Positions 8,327 through 16,972 of a DNA stretch of 36,266 bases are shown here, one piece after another. Under the pieces are notes generated by a model. It had not been told where the DNA came from and did no database searches. It saw only the letters and a list, made by a program, of their open reading frames with translations. This DNA is from Bacteroidales bacterium (GTDB lineage: Bacteria > Bacteroidota > Bacteroidia > Bacteroidales > UBA932): NCBI GenBank assembly GCA_017529425.1, contig JAFXNQ010000021.1, positions 1-36,266 on the forward strand, written 5' to 3'. Made by a program: the position numbers and the translations under genes. Within the stretch, counting starts at the first letter, position 1. Each line of letters opens with the position of its first letter.

Positions 8327-9679
8327 TTAAAGGTCGTATGTCAGACCAAATGTGGCACACTTGTAGGTGGGCTGCAGCGGGGTGCTTTTGTCTGGAATGG
8401 TGCCCCCGAAGCCGTTTGCAAGCCCTGCGTTGAGGCGGAACCTGTGGAAGCATATGCTTGCGGCGCCCCCCCATACCAGGCCGTGAGCTCCCGTACCGAT
8501 GTTGGCGGTGAAGTCTAACCAGTCCACAGGGTTGCAGGCCAGTGCAAAGCGTCCTTCCCAATAGGGCATCCACTGATAGCCGACATATTGTCCGGTGATA
8601 CCAGCCGACAACCTTGAGTAGAAAGGCATGGAGTATTTTGCACCAAAGCTGGCAGAGAATGGGATACTGTTGAAACGGGTCTTTGTTTCAGATGAAACGA
8701 GCCTGATCTGATCCAGAAACTCATCCTTGAGAGCGTTTGCCTGATCCAGAAGCCCATCTTCGTTGAATTCTTCAACGGAGAGGTCTTTAAGGCCGGTGAA
8801 AGTCACGGAGCCGGCAGAACTGGAGGCGTTGCCAAAGTACCAGAATATGCCGCCCAAGTCAACCACCGATGCAGCCAGGTTAAGATTTTCAGTGGGATTG
8901 ACGGCTATACCGAGGTCGATTGCGGCACCATAGCTCTTGGGTAAATGGACTATGCCGTTGTAGGTAAAGTCTTTGAAATTAACGTAACCGTCATCCCCCA
9001 CTCCAAAGCCGATGGTATGGTCGGTGAGTCTCATCTCGGCTTCGATATCGGCCTGGTACCTGCTCTGGCTTGCGCTCAAATCAAGGCGCGTAACATTGTA
9101 GTCGAGCGCATAAAAACCTCCCAGGAGTTTCACGCGGGCACCGATGGAGAAGACGTCGCTCAATTTGCGCGAGTAGCCGTATGCAAGTTCTGCATAAACG
9201 TCGCACTGGGCTCTAAGCCTGCTGAAATCAAACGTGCCTGCGGTGGTGCCGTTCTTGGCCAGCATGCAGAGTTCTCCCGGGACGGAGAGTGCGTACATAC
9301 CGCGGATGTTGAACTCGAAGGTATGCATGGCTCCGTTGCGGAACATTCCATAGGAGAACATGTTGAAGTCGAAATTCTTGGCGAGATAATTATTTTCCCG
9401 GATGTTGGCTCTGACTGTCTCTGACGGGACGCTGGAGTGGAGAAAGGTCACGACCTGCCCGTCGTATGGGTAAATGAACGCAGATGCGCCCACATTGCTG
9501 CGCATTGATGTGGAGGCCTGTAAGAGGCTCAGGAAGTCGTTCTCGCCTGCCAGTGCCGGGTTATACCGATAGATGAGACGGTAGTCCTTCAGCATGAAAC
9601 CCTCCTGAAATGACTGAGCGTATGCTGAGGTTGCGATGCCCGCAATCAGCGCGATTGCTATAAATATCTTTTTATTCAT
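8327..9679 (-). CDS. DUF5723-type outer-membrane beta-barrel protein
   Basis: 450 residues. A signal peptide (MNKK, hydrophobic core, AYAQ near residue 22) is followed by many alternating hydrophobic segments, short turns and aromatic ends, the pattern of an outer-membrane barrel. The early YNPALAG segment and overall length suit the DUF5723 family that I associate with Bacteroidetes; function is unknown. Its start overlaps the end of the upstream lipoprotein gene by eight bases, so the two are translationally coupled and probably form an envelope pair. Confidence 0.72.
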   Translation of the reverse strand: MNKKIFIAIALIAGIATSAYAQSFQEGFMLKDYRLIYRYNPALAGENDFLSLLQASTSMRSNVGASAFIYPYDGQVVTFLHSSVPSETVRANIRENNYLAKNFDFNMFSYGMFRNGAMHTFEFNIRGMYALSVPGELCMLAKNGTTAGTFDFSRLRAQCDVYAELAYGYSRKLSDVFSIGARVKLLGGFYALDYNVTRLDLSASQSRYQADIEAEMRLTDHTIGFGVGDDGYVNFKDFTYNGIVHLPKSYGAAIDLGIAVNPTENLNLAASVVDLGGIFWYFGNASSSAGSVTFTGLKDLSVEEFNEDGLLDQANALKDEFLDQIRLVSSETKTRFNSIPFSASFGAKYSMPFYSRLSAGITGQYVGYQWMPYWEGRFALACNPVDWLDFTANIGTGAHGLVWGGAASICFHRFRLNAGLANGFGGTIPDKSTPLQPTYKCATFGLTYDL

Positions 9680-10835
9680 TGCGGCCGATGGTTATGCCTC
9701 CGCTGAGCTTTGCGGAAGACGATTTTACATAAACTCCCTGCTTTGTGGAGAGGGGGACGATGCCCAGGTCGGGCTGTGCGTTGAGCTTGAGGTCCAGCAG
9801 CAGTTCCGGGATATCAGGAATTACGCCGGAGGCGGCCTCCACCGTCAGTTTGATATTTGTCGTGGTGGGCTTTTGTGGTGACCCGCCGGCAACGGTGATG
9901 CCGGAGGTTATAGTGATATTCTCGTCTACCACAGCCTCATCAGATTTTGATTCGCGGGGTTTCAACACTCTGACGTTATCTATAGTGACAGACATGGGAA
10001 TGGTGTTCTCCAGCTCAAGCTCAACCTCGCATTTCTTGAGCTCGTATTTGCTCAGGGGGAGATTAATCTGCCCGGTGGAGATATTAGTCAGCGGGAAAGA
10101 GAATTTTTCTCCAACGGTAATGCCGCATTTATAATAATATGAGAATGCCAAAAACAGATCTCCTGTTTTATCGGCAATCTTGGATGTGGGGTTTGCAGGC
10201 ATCCCCAAGGAGAGGTTAGATAATGTTATGGAACTTACGGTTGAGGAGACATCATCCGGAAATGACAGGGAAAAGATCTCTTCTGTGGTTCTTTTCTTAA
10301 GTGTTACGTTGTTAAGCGCATCCAGCGGTATGGAAGTGGATCCGCTGGCTCCGGAACACCCTACAGCAGCGGAGCAACTGGCAGGAACATCCACCCGCAG
10401 GGGATTTGAGGCGCTTATCGTCAGGCTCTGACTGCAGGGCATAAGATTGATGAAACCAAGCATGCCCACCATGCCTCCGACATAGCCCGACTGGTCGCCG
10501 GCACTCCAGGTCCGGTTTTCGCTTACATCGCCCATCTCTTTTTCGATTTCGTAGATGTTGTTGCGGTATATGTCGCCTTTGTCTTCAAGGTAGAGTGTGC
10601 CGTCGGGGTCCTCTTTGATATATTCGGCAACGATTGAGCCGAGGCCTTCAATTTTTCCGATGCTGCCCATGGCATATTCCAGCGTCAAGGGGCCTATGCT
10701 GCCTATGGGGATGGAGATCTCTTCCTCAAAGAGGGTCATCTCCTTGTTCAGGCCGTCAGACAAGTCATACTCCTTTTTGGAGCATGCCGCTATGCAGAGA
10801 ACAAGGGTGATTGTGGTGACAAATCTGAGTTTCAT
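9672..10835 (-). CDS. Predicted lipoprotein partnered with the DUF5723 protein
   Basis: 387 residues from the ATG at 10835. The reading frame is open further upstream to 11006, but only this start gives a proper lipoprotein signal: MKLRF, a hydrophobic core, then IAAC with the lipidated Cys18. The earlier part lies inside the neighbouring metallopeptidase gene. The mature protein is rich in Ser, Thr and Val with several beta-like repeats; I do not recognise a named family. Its last eight bases overlap the DUF5723 start. A surface or periplasmic lipoprotein that helps place or partner the barrel is a reasonable inference. Confidence 0.75.
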   Translation of the reverse strand: MKLRFVTTITLVLCIAACSKKEYDLSDGLNKEMTLFEEEISIPIGSIGPLTLEYAMGSIGKIEGLGSIVAEYIKEDPDGTLYLEDKGDIYRNNIYEIEKEMGDVSENRTWSAGDQSGYVGGMVGMLGFINLMPCSQSLTISASNPLRVDVPASCSAAVGCSGASGSTSIPLDALNNVTLKKRTTEEIFSLSFPDDVSSTVSSITLSNLSLGMPANPTSKIADKTGDLFLAFSYYYKCGITVGEKFSFPLTNISTGQINLPLSKYELKKCEVELELENTIPMSVTIDNVRVLKPRESKSDEAVVDENITITSGITVAGGSPQKPTTTNIKLTVEAASGVIPDIPELLLDLKLNAQPDLGIVPLSTKQGVYVKSSSAKLSGGITIGRNE

Positions 10836-10899
10836 TTGGTTCCGAAGTAATTTAGTTGACCGGTTTGAGAATCTACAAAGGTAACGAATCTTTTTAATA

Positions 10900-11463
10900 T
10901 CAGCAACCACCGCAGAGCATCCGGAGGGTATGCTTGCGTGCCTCCCTCCAGCGGGGGAAGTGAGTATCCATAATGGCATAGAAGCGGGGGCTGTGGTTTG
11001 CCTCAAGAAGGTGGGCCAGTTCGTGGACCACTATGTGTTCTGTGCACCAGGGTGGAAGTAGCAGCAGATATAGGCTGAAATTGATTCTGCGGGTACGGGG
11101 GTTGCAGCTGCCCCAGCGGGTCTTTGAGGCGCGATAGCTGATGCCGGCGGGGAAGACCCCCATCTGAGCGGAATACTTTGAGACCAACGGCTTGACGATT
11201 TCATCGAGCCTTGCCACAGCTGCTTTGCGCAGGGCAGGAGTAGAGATATCCAACTTGTCGTAAAACGCGTCACGACCCGCTTGCTTCCATGAAACACGCT
11301 CCTTTGCCATGGCAATCCACTCCCGGTGACTCTCAATAAATGCTTCTATTGTCCGTTTTGGGAGATACCAGGGGGCAGAAACCCGGACTTCTCCCTCTTT
11401 AGTGATCCGGATGGAGAGCCGTGACGTCCTGCGACGGGTTATAATTACGTCGGTCTCACTCAT
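10900..11463 (-). CDS. YgjP-like (DUF45) zinc metallopeptidase
   Basis: 187 residues. The family marks are the WGSC segment (residues 117-120) and the zinc motif HELAH at 147-151, with Glu148 as the likely general base and His157 in NHSPRF as a likely third ligand. This is the YgjP/WLM-like gluzincin group, cytoplasmic and of uncertain substrate, related in fold to SprT-type proteases that act at DNA-protein crosslinks. Its start overlaps the umuC stop by four bases (ATGA), so it is coupled to the DNA-damage genes upstream. That makes a role in damage response an attractive but unproven inference. Confidence 0.87.
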   Translation of the reverse strand: MSETDVIITRRRTSRLSIRITKEGEVRVSAPWYLPKRTIEAFIESHREWIAMAKERVSWKQAGRDAFYDKLDISTPALRKAAVARLDEIVKPLVSKYSAQMGVFPAGISYRASKTRWGSCNPRTRRINFSLYLLLLPPWCTEHIVVHELAHLLEANHSPRFYAIMDTHFPRWREARKHTLRMLCGGC

Positions 11464-12725
11464 ACCTTTACATCTATTATCTCATCCCAGCGGGTTGTAA
11501 ACCTGCGTGAGGTCATCGTGCGTGCGGAGAACTGGTCCATTTCCCCTTGCGAGGCGAGGCGCACGGTGTAGTTCCCCTCGACTTTGTTGATGGCGTCGAT
11601 AGTCTCCATAAGCGAAGCGCGGCGCAAGCGGTCTATGTTGTCCAGCATTGATGACTGTACACCGCGTCTGGGCATCAGCCTGGAGACCATAACTCCAGCC
11701 TTCTTGTAGGCATATCCTGTCTTGAATATCTGTCTCAGGGAGAGAGCGGCCCGCTCAGACATCTCCAGGGTATCGTCGGTGGCGACGTCGAACAGAGTGG
11801 TCTTTATCTGGTAGTTCTGCGGTGCGTCTTCGCGGAAGCGGTTGGTAAGTATGAAGACGCTCATCTGCTGGGCACACTGCCCCTGGGCGCGCAACTTCTC
11901 CGCTACCTTGCTGGTAAATGTCGATATTGCGGCGTCCAACTCTTCCAGAGTGGTCATCTCCTTTGCAAAGGAGCGGGAGATGCAAACCGTCTGGTGGTCG
12001 GGCTGTACATCTTCAAAGCCTATGCTCGGTTCTCCGTGAAGTTCTTTCCAAGTCCGCAGTCCGGGGAGGTGAAACAGATAATTAATCTGCTCCGGGGGCA
12101 TGTTGTAGAATCCCAATGCGCTGGTAATCCCCATGGCCTGCAATTTGGCGTTACTGCGCCTGCCGATGCCCCACACGTCACTCACAGGGAATCGCCCCAG
12201 CACCTTTTCTACATCCTGCGTGCGATACATCAGGCAGCCCCCCTTGAGGGCTGGATACTGCTTGCACAGTTTACTGGCGATCTTGGCCAGGGTCTTGGTG
12301 GGGGAGACGCCGATGCTGACCGGGATGCCCACCTCGCGCCGGATGCGTGCCGACAGATTGCGGGCGAATGGCTGAAGGCTCTCCAGCGACATTTCGCCCA
12401 GATTCATGAAGGCCTCGTCGATGGAATATATCTCTATGCCCGGAGCCTCTTGCCTCAAGATGTTCATCACCCGCTGGCTCATATCGCCGTAAAGTTGATA
12501 ATTGGAAGAGAATACGGCGATATTGTGCCTGCGAATCAGGTCGCGTACCTGAAACAGCGGCGTACCCATCTTGATTCCGAGCGCCTTGACCTCGTTGCTG
12601 CGGGCCACTATGCAGCCATCGTTGTTGGAGAGGACCATCACCGGCCTTTTCTCCAAGTCGGGACGGAACACCCGTTCGCAACTCACAAAGAAGTTGTTGC
12701 AGTCGCAAAGGCCGATGAAAGCCAT
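11460..12725 (-). CDS. umuC: Y-family translesion DNA polymerase V catalytic subunit
   Basis: 421 residues, the normal UmuC length. The palm carries Asp8 (LCDCNNFF) and Asp103-Glu104 (SIDEAF), the metal-binding carboxylates of Y-family polymerases. The helix-hairpin-helix segment (about 190-205, VWGIGRRSNAKL) and little-finger domain follow. With cleaved UmuD it would form Pol V and copy past lesions. The gene starts three bases after umuD and is followed by an overlapping metallopeptidase. Family distinction from DinB rests on the C-terminal extension and on the adjacent umuD. Confidence 0.95.
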   Translation of the reverse strand: MAFIGLCDCNNFFVSCERVFRPDLEKRPVMVLSNNDGCIVARSNEVKALGIKMGTPLFQVRDLIRRHNIAVFSSNYQLYGDMSQRVMNILRQEAPGIEIYSIDEAFMNLGEMSLESLQPFARNLSARIRREVGIPVSIGVSPTKTLAKIASKLCKQYPALKGGCLMYRTQDVEKVLGRFPVSDVWGIGRRSNAKLQAMGITSALGFYNMPPEQINYLFHLPGLRTWKELHGEPSIGFEDVQPDHQTVCISRSFAKEMTTLEELDAAISTFTSKVAEKLRAQGQCAQQMSVFILTNRFREDAPQNYQIKTTLFDVATDDTLEMSERAALSLRQIFKTGYAYKKAGVMVSRLMPRRGVQSSMLDNIDRLRRASLMETIDAINKVEGNYTVRLASQGEMDQFSARTMTSRRFTTRWDEIIDVKV

Positions 12726-12728
12726 AGG

Positions 12729-13112
12729 TTAGACTTTTTTGACAAGATACTTTACGACGCCCCAGATGGCGAACTGGTTGTCAGCATCGACCCGGATGGG
12801 CTTGTATGCCTTGTTGGCTGGCATCAGGATGGCGTAATCGCCCTTGTTCAGATAGCGCTTGAGTGTGAATTCCCCATCCACGAAACATACCGCCAGACAG
12901 CCGTCTACCGGTTCTGCAGCCTTGTCTATGATGAGCATGTCGCCATCGTTTACCCCATCATCTATCATGGAATCCCCCTTTACCCTTGCAAAGAAGGTTG
13001 AAGAGGGATTCCTGACAAGTTCTTTGTTGAGGTCCAGCGCCACATCCATGAAATCCTCCGCGGGGGATGGAAACCCCGCGTGGACCATAGCGAGTTCGGC
13101 CTCTTTGGACAT
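12729..13112 (-). CDS. umuD: UmuD-like S24 autoprotease
   Basis: 127 residues, slightly shorter than E. coli UmuD. A cleavage-type Ala12-Gly13 bond (HAGFPSP), the nucleophile Ser48 in GDSM and the general base Lys85 in FTLKRY make up the full LexA/UmuD Ser-Lys dyad system. RecA filaments would stimulate self-cleavage to release the active Pol V subunit. There is no DNA-binding domain, which rules out LexA. It lies 6 bases after trpS and 3 bases before umuC. Confidence 0.93.
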   Translation of the reverse strand: MSKEAELAMVHAGFPSPAEDFMDVALDLNKELVRNPSSTFFARVKGDSMIDDGVNDGDMLIIDKAAEPVDGCLAVCFVDGEFTLKRYLNKGDYAILMPANKAYKPIRVDADNQFAIWGVVKYLVKKV

Positions 13113-13118
13113 AGGGCG

Positions 13119-14108
13119 TCAGAAACGCTTGAGGCCTACAGCCTCTTTGGCAAGTGCCAGGGTGGCCCGGGCCGATTCACGGGCTTTCTCACGTCCCATC
13201 TCGGTGACCTTGCGCAGGTAGGCGGCGTCAGATGTGATGCTCTCTATGCGGTCACGGATAGGGAGGGTTACCTTGCAGATGTCGGCCGCAAGTTGCTTCT
13301 TAAGATCCCCATAGCGGATGGAACAGTCGTTCCACTTCTCTTCAAAGAATTGTACCGTTTCGGGTTCGCTCACAAGTTTGAGCAGGGTAAACAGGTTCTC
13401 TATCACCTCCGGCTTGGGGCTGTCAGGCTCAGTGGGGCCGCTGTCGGTAACTGCGCGCATCACCTTCTTGGTGATGGTTTTCTCATCGTCGCACAGATAA
13501 ACGCCGTTGCCCTCGCTCTTGCCCATCTTGCCGTTGCCGTCCAGGCCGGGGACCTTTACCAGGTTGCTGCCAAAGTTGAACGCTTCGGGCTCCGGGAACA
13601 CGTCGCAACCGTACATATTGTTGAAACGGCGCGCCAGCAGGCGGGCAATCTCCAGATGCTGCTCCTGATCCTTGCCCACGGGGACATACTTTGCCCTGTG
13701 AATCAGGATGTCGGAGGCCATCAGCACCGGGTAGGAGAGAAGGCCGATATTAACGTTGTTGGGGTTGTGCCGCACCTTGTCCTTGAAACTGGCGGTGCGC
13801 TCCATCTCGCCCTTGTATGCCAGCATGTTCAAAAGCACATACAGCTCGCATACCTCGGGCACCTCGCTCTGCACGAAGATGGCCGACTTTTCGGGATCCA
13901 GACCAGCGGCGAGGTACTCCGCCAGGATTGTCTTTACCCCTTCGTGGAGGTCTTCCGGGTGAGGGTGGGTTGTCAGCGAATGGAGATCCGCTATGAAAAA
14001 ATAACACTTGTGGGTGTCTTGTATCTTTACAAAGTTCCTGAGCGCTCCGTAGTAGTTGCCAAGGTGAAGATGGCCGGTGGAGCGAATACCGCTAAGTACA
14101 ATGTCCAT
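13119..14108 (-). CDS. trpS: Tryptophan--tRNA ligase
   Basis: 329 residues, normal for bacterial TrpRS. Class I synthetase motifs are present: the HIGH-like GHLHLGN at 12-18 and the KMSKS-like GKMGKSEGN near residue 193. It charges tRNA-Trp in the cytoplasm. It sits between recA (23 bases upstream) and umuD (6 bases downstream), a housekeeping gene inside what otherwise looks like a DNA-repair run. Confidence 0.96.
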   Translation of the reverse strand: MDIVLSGIRSTGHLHLGNYYGALRNFVKIQDTHKCYFFIADLHSLTTHPHPEDLHEGVKTILAEYLAAGLDPEKSAIFVQSEVPEVCELYVLLNMLAYKGEMERTASFKDKVRHNPNNVNIGLLSYPVLMASDILIHRAKYVPVGKDQEQHLEIARLLARRFNNMYGCDVFPEPEAFNFGSNLVKVPGLDGNGKMGKSEGNGVYLCDDEKTITKKVMRAVTDSGPTEPDSPKPEVIENLFTLLKLVSEPETVQFFEEKWNDCSIRYGDLKKQLAADICKVTLPIRDRIESITSDAAYLRKVTEMGREKARESARATLALAKEAVGLKRF

Positions 14109-14131
14109 TGTCAGTTTGCTGGAAAAATGTT

Positions 14132-15157
14132 CTAGTCTTTTATGGCAGCGAGAGCCTCGCGTACCTTTGCCTCAATCTCGTCGCACAGTTCGGGGTTGTC
14201 GCGCAGAACCTGCAGCACGGCGTCGCGTCCCTGGCCAATCTTGCTCTCTTCGTAGCTGAACCAGGAGCCGCTCTTATGCACGATGTCATATTCTACAGCC
14301 AGGTCCACGATCTCCCCGACCTTGCAGATGCCTTCTCCAAAGACGATGTCGAACTCTGCCTTGCGGAAAGGCGGAGCCATCTTGTTCTTGACGACTTTGG
14401 CCCGGGTGCGGTTGCCGGTGGCGGCGTCGCCGTCCTTGAGCTGGGTAACCTTGCGCACATCGATTCTTACCGATGCATAGAATTTGAGGGCGTTGCCGCC
14501 GGTGGTTGTCTCCGGATTGCCAAACATGATGCCGATCTTCTCCCTGAGCTGGTTGATGAAGATGCAGCAGGTGTTGGTCTTTGAGATATTTGCGGTGAGT
14601 TTGCGCAGTGCCTGGCTCATGAGCCTTGCCTGCAGGCCGACCTTGTTGTCTCCCATCTCTCCCTCTATCTCTGCCTTGGGGGTGAGGGCCGCCACGGAGT
14701 CGATTACGATAATGTCAATCGCGCCGCTGCGGATCAGGTTGTCTGCGATTTCGAGCGCCTGCTCGCCATTGTCAGGTTGCGAAATAAGCAGGGTATCTAC
14801 GTTTACCCCAAGATTCTTGGCGTAGCTGCGGTCAAAAGCGTGCTCGGCATCTATGATAGCGGCGATGCCGCCCGCTTTCTGAGCCTGTGCGATAGCGTGT
14901 ATCGCCAGGGTTGTCTTGCCGCTCGATTCGGGTCCGTAGATCTCTATCACGCGGCCGCGGGGATAACCTCCGATGCCCAGTGCATGGTCGAGGGCGATGG
15001 AGCCCGACGGAATAACAGAAACAGCACTATCCGGCTGGTCTCCCAACGTCATGATAGAGCCCTTGCCATAATCCTTCTCGATCTTTGAAATGGTCGCCTT
15101 CAGCGCCTTAAGCTTCTCCTCGTTTGACACGGCTTGATTCATCTCTTCTTTGGCCAT
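14132..15157 (-). CDS. recA: Recombinase RecA
   Basis: 341 residues. The Walker A motif GPESSGKT lies at 75-82. Other conserved segments include [15 protein letters not shown] and the L2-loop region [20 protein letters not shown]. It forms filaments on single-stranded DNA, drives homologous pairing and stimulates cleavage of LexA and UmuD. The gene starts 30 bases after the LOG-family gene and heads a trpS-umuD-umuC run. I could not find a clear SOS box or TAnnTTTG promoter in the 30 bases upstream, so its transcription may start at or before the LOG gene. Confidence 0.97.
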   Translation of the reverse strand: MAKEEMNQAVSNEEKLKALKATISKIEKDYGKGSIMTLGDQPDSAVSVIPSGSIALDHALGIGGYPRGRVIEIYGPESSGKTTLAIHAIAQAQKAGGIAAIIDAEHAFDRSYAKNLGVNVDTLLISQPDNGEQALEIADNLIRSGAIDIIVIDSVAALTPKAEIEGEMGDNKVGLQARLMSQALRKLTANISKTNTCCIFINQLREKIGIMFGNPETTTGGNALKFYASVRIDVRKVTQLKDGDAATGNRTRAKVVKNKMAPPFRKAEFDIVFGEGICKVGEIVDLAVEYDIVHKSGSWFSYEESKIGQGRDAVLQVLRDNPELCDEIEAKVREALAAIKD

Positions 15158-15187
15158 AATAGTTTGTGTTTCAGGTTAATAATAATA

Positions 15188-15895
15188 TTAGAAGTTTGGT
15201 TTGGGTGCATATTTGTTGTAGAATTCCTCAATTACGGCCACGGCCTCGTCTACCGTGTCCACAACCTTGTAGAGGTCCAGGTCGCCGGGACTGATCATGC
15301 CGTGGGGGAGCAGGATATCGCGGAACCACTTCAGCAGCCCCTCCCAATAGTCCTTCCCATAAAGGATCACGGGGAAGGAGACCAGTTTGTTGGTCTGGAT
15401 AAGGGTGAGCGCCTCGCTTAGTTCGTCCAGAGTGCCAAATCCGCCGGGCATGGCGATGTAGCCCTGCGCATACTTCATGAAGATGGTTTTGCGCACAAAG
15501 AAATAGTCGTACGAAATCAGCTTGTCGGCGTCGATAAAGGGGTTTGCGCTTTGCTCAAAGGGGAGGTTGATGTTGAGGCCCACGGATGCTCCGCCGGCCT
15601 CCTTGGCTCCCTTGTTGCCGGCTTCCATTATGCCGGGGCCGCCGCCGGTGATGATTCCGAAGCCCAGCTTGCTCAACTTGGCGGCAATCTCCACCGCAGC
15701 CTTGTAATACTTGTCTTCCGGGTCGGTGCGGGCACTGCCGAAAATGGCCACGCACGGGCCGGTTTCCATAAGCTTTTCGTAGCTCTGCACAAACTCCGAC
15801 ATTATTTTGAACACAGACCAGCTGTTGTTGGTCTTGACATCGTTCCACCATTTGCGGCGGAAACTTCTGCGGATAATTTCTTCTTCGTGTGTCAT
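15188..15895 (-). CDS. LOG-family protein (TIGR00730-like, putative lysine decarboxylase motif)
   Basis: 235 residues from the ATG at 15895; a second start at 15913 would add six residues (MIKFAP). The family motifs are GGGPGIMEA at 84-92 and PGGFGTLDE at 150-158. These form the nucleotide-binding and catalytic site of LOG enzymes, which release free cytokinin bases from riboside 5'-monophosphates in plants and act as nucleotide phosphoribohydrolases in bacteria. Older records call this family lysine decarboxylase, which is not supported. The frame stays open to 16858, but that extension is the antisense of rlmN and is not coding. It is divergent from rlmN across about 50 bases. Confidence 0.9.
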   Translation of the reverse strand: MTHEEEIIRRSFRRKWWNDVKTNNSWSVFKIMSEFVQSYEKLMETGPCVAIFGSARTDPEDKYYKAAVEIAAKLSKLGFGIITGGGPGIMEAGNKGAKEAGGASVGLNINLPFEQSANPFIDADKLISYDYFFVRKTIFMKYAQGYIAMPGGFGTLDELSEALTLIQTNKLVSFPVILYGKDYWEGLLKWFRDILLPHGMISPGDLDLYKVVDTVDEAVAVIEEFYNKYAPKPNF

Positions 15896-15921
15896 AGGTG
15901 CAAACTTAATCATTTTCTTAG

Positions 15922-15929
15922 TATTTTTG
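15922..15929 (+). promoter_or_regulatory. Candidate -7 box (TATTTTTG) for rlmN
   Basis: It matches the Bacteroidetes -7 consensus TAnnTTTG and ends 17 bases before the rlmN ATG. No clear -33 TTG is found at the expected distance. On the opposite strand TAAGTTTG at 15908-15901 also matches and could serve the LOG gene, which would then be nearly leaderless from 15895. Confidence 0.4.
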
Positions 15930-15946
15930 CCCAAAATAAAAGAGAA

Positions 15947-16972
15947 ATGGCGCAATTTCTTTTGGGTATGACTCTGAGCGAGCTGGGCGGGGTGTGTGCC
16001 TCGGCTGGCCTGCGGCCCTTCGTGGCGAAGCAGATAGCTGACTGGCTCTACCGCAAGCGGGTGCGCACCATAGAGGAGATGACAAACATCTCCAAAGAGA
16101 ACCGGGAAAGGCTTGCCGCAGACTATCAGGTGGGGCATATCTCTCCCGCTGAGGTGATGACATCCAGCGACGGTACGCGCAAATATGCCTTTGAGGCGGT
16201 AGCGCCCGGACAGTACATAGAGACGGTGATGATTCCCGACCGCGACCGCGCCACGCTGTGCGTCTCTTCTCAGGCGGGGTGCAAGATGGGATGCAAGTTC
16301 TGCATGACGGGGCGTCAGGGCTTTCACGGCAATCTCTCCACCCGTGAGATAATCGCCCAGTTTATGGACGTGGAGGAGGCTCCGCTTCTCACAAATGCCG
16401 TCTTTATGGGGATGGGGGAGCCGCTGGACAATTGGGAGAATGTGCGTCGCGCAATAGAGATAATTTGCGCCGACTGGGGGTTCGGCTGGAGTCCAAAGCG
16501 GATAACACTCTCTACTATAGGTGATATGGCTACCCTTAAGGAGTTTCTGGATACAACCTCCTGCCACCTCGCGGTCAGTCTTCACAACCCTTTCCACGAA
16601 GAGCGGATGAACCTGATGCCGGTGGAGAACAAATACCCTTTCGAGGATGTTTTGAAGCTGGTGAGGCAGTATGATTTCACCGGCCAGCGGAGGGTGACTT
16701 TCGAATATATAGTGTTTGCGGGATTGAATGACACAAAGCGTCATGCCGATGCCCTGGCCCGCCTGCTGCGCGGCCTGGAGTGCCGGGTCAACCTGATACG
16801 GTTCCACAAGATTCCCGACAGTCCGTACACCAGCGGCGGCGACGCTCTGGTGGAGCAATTCCAGAAACGCCTGGAGGCGAGCGGTGTGACGACCACTATT
16901 CGTGCTTCCCGCGGAGAAGATATCATGGCTGCCTGCGGCCTCCTTGCAGGAAAGAATTCAAACCGACAGTAA
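15947..16972 (+). CDS. rlmN: Dual-specificity 23S rRNA (A2503-C2) / tRNA (A37-C2) methyltransferase
   Basis: 341 residues from the ATG at 15947 (MAQFLLGMTL). The frame is open upstream, but that part is antisense to the LOG gene. The radical SAM motif is Cys112-x3-Cys116-x2-Cys119 (GCKMGCKFC). GMGEPLDNW is the conserved SAM-contacting segment. A C-terminal cysteine in DIMAACG is the methyl-carrying residue of the RlmN mechanism. It methylates C2 of A2503 in 23S rRNA and A37 in some tRNAs. The patatin gene starts on the base after its stop. Confidence 0.96.
   Translation: MAQFLLGMTLSELGGVCASAGLRPFVAKQIADWLYRKRVRTIEEMTNISKENRERLAADYQVGHISPAEVMTSSDGTRKYAFEAVAPGQYIETVMIPDRDRATLCVSSQAGCKMGCKFCMTGRQGFHGNLSTREIIAQFMDVEEAPLLTNAVFMGMGEPLDNWENVRRAIEIICADWGFGWSPKRITLSTIGDMATLKEFLDTTSCHLAVSLHNPFHEERMNLMPVENKYPFEDVLKLVRQYDFTGQRRVTFEYIVFAGLNDTKRHADALARLLRGLECRVNLIRFHKIPDSPYTSGGDALVEQFQKRLEASGVTTTIRASRGEDIMAACGLLAGKNSNRQ

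Noticed and set aside
10836-11006. 57-codon upstream extension of the lipoprotein gene
   Set aside because: It lies mostly in another frame of the metallopeptidase gene and would hide the lipoprotein signal at 10835.
15551-15946. Extension of the rlmN frame by 132 codons upstream
   Set aside because: It is antisense to the LOG gene; rlmN family proteins start near the ATG at 15947.
15896-16858. Extension of the LOG-family frame to 556 residues
   Set aside because: The added part is antisense to rlmN, and the family is about 180-240 residues long.
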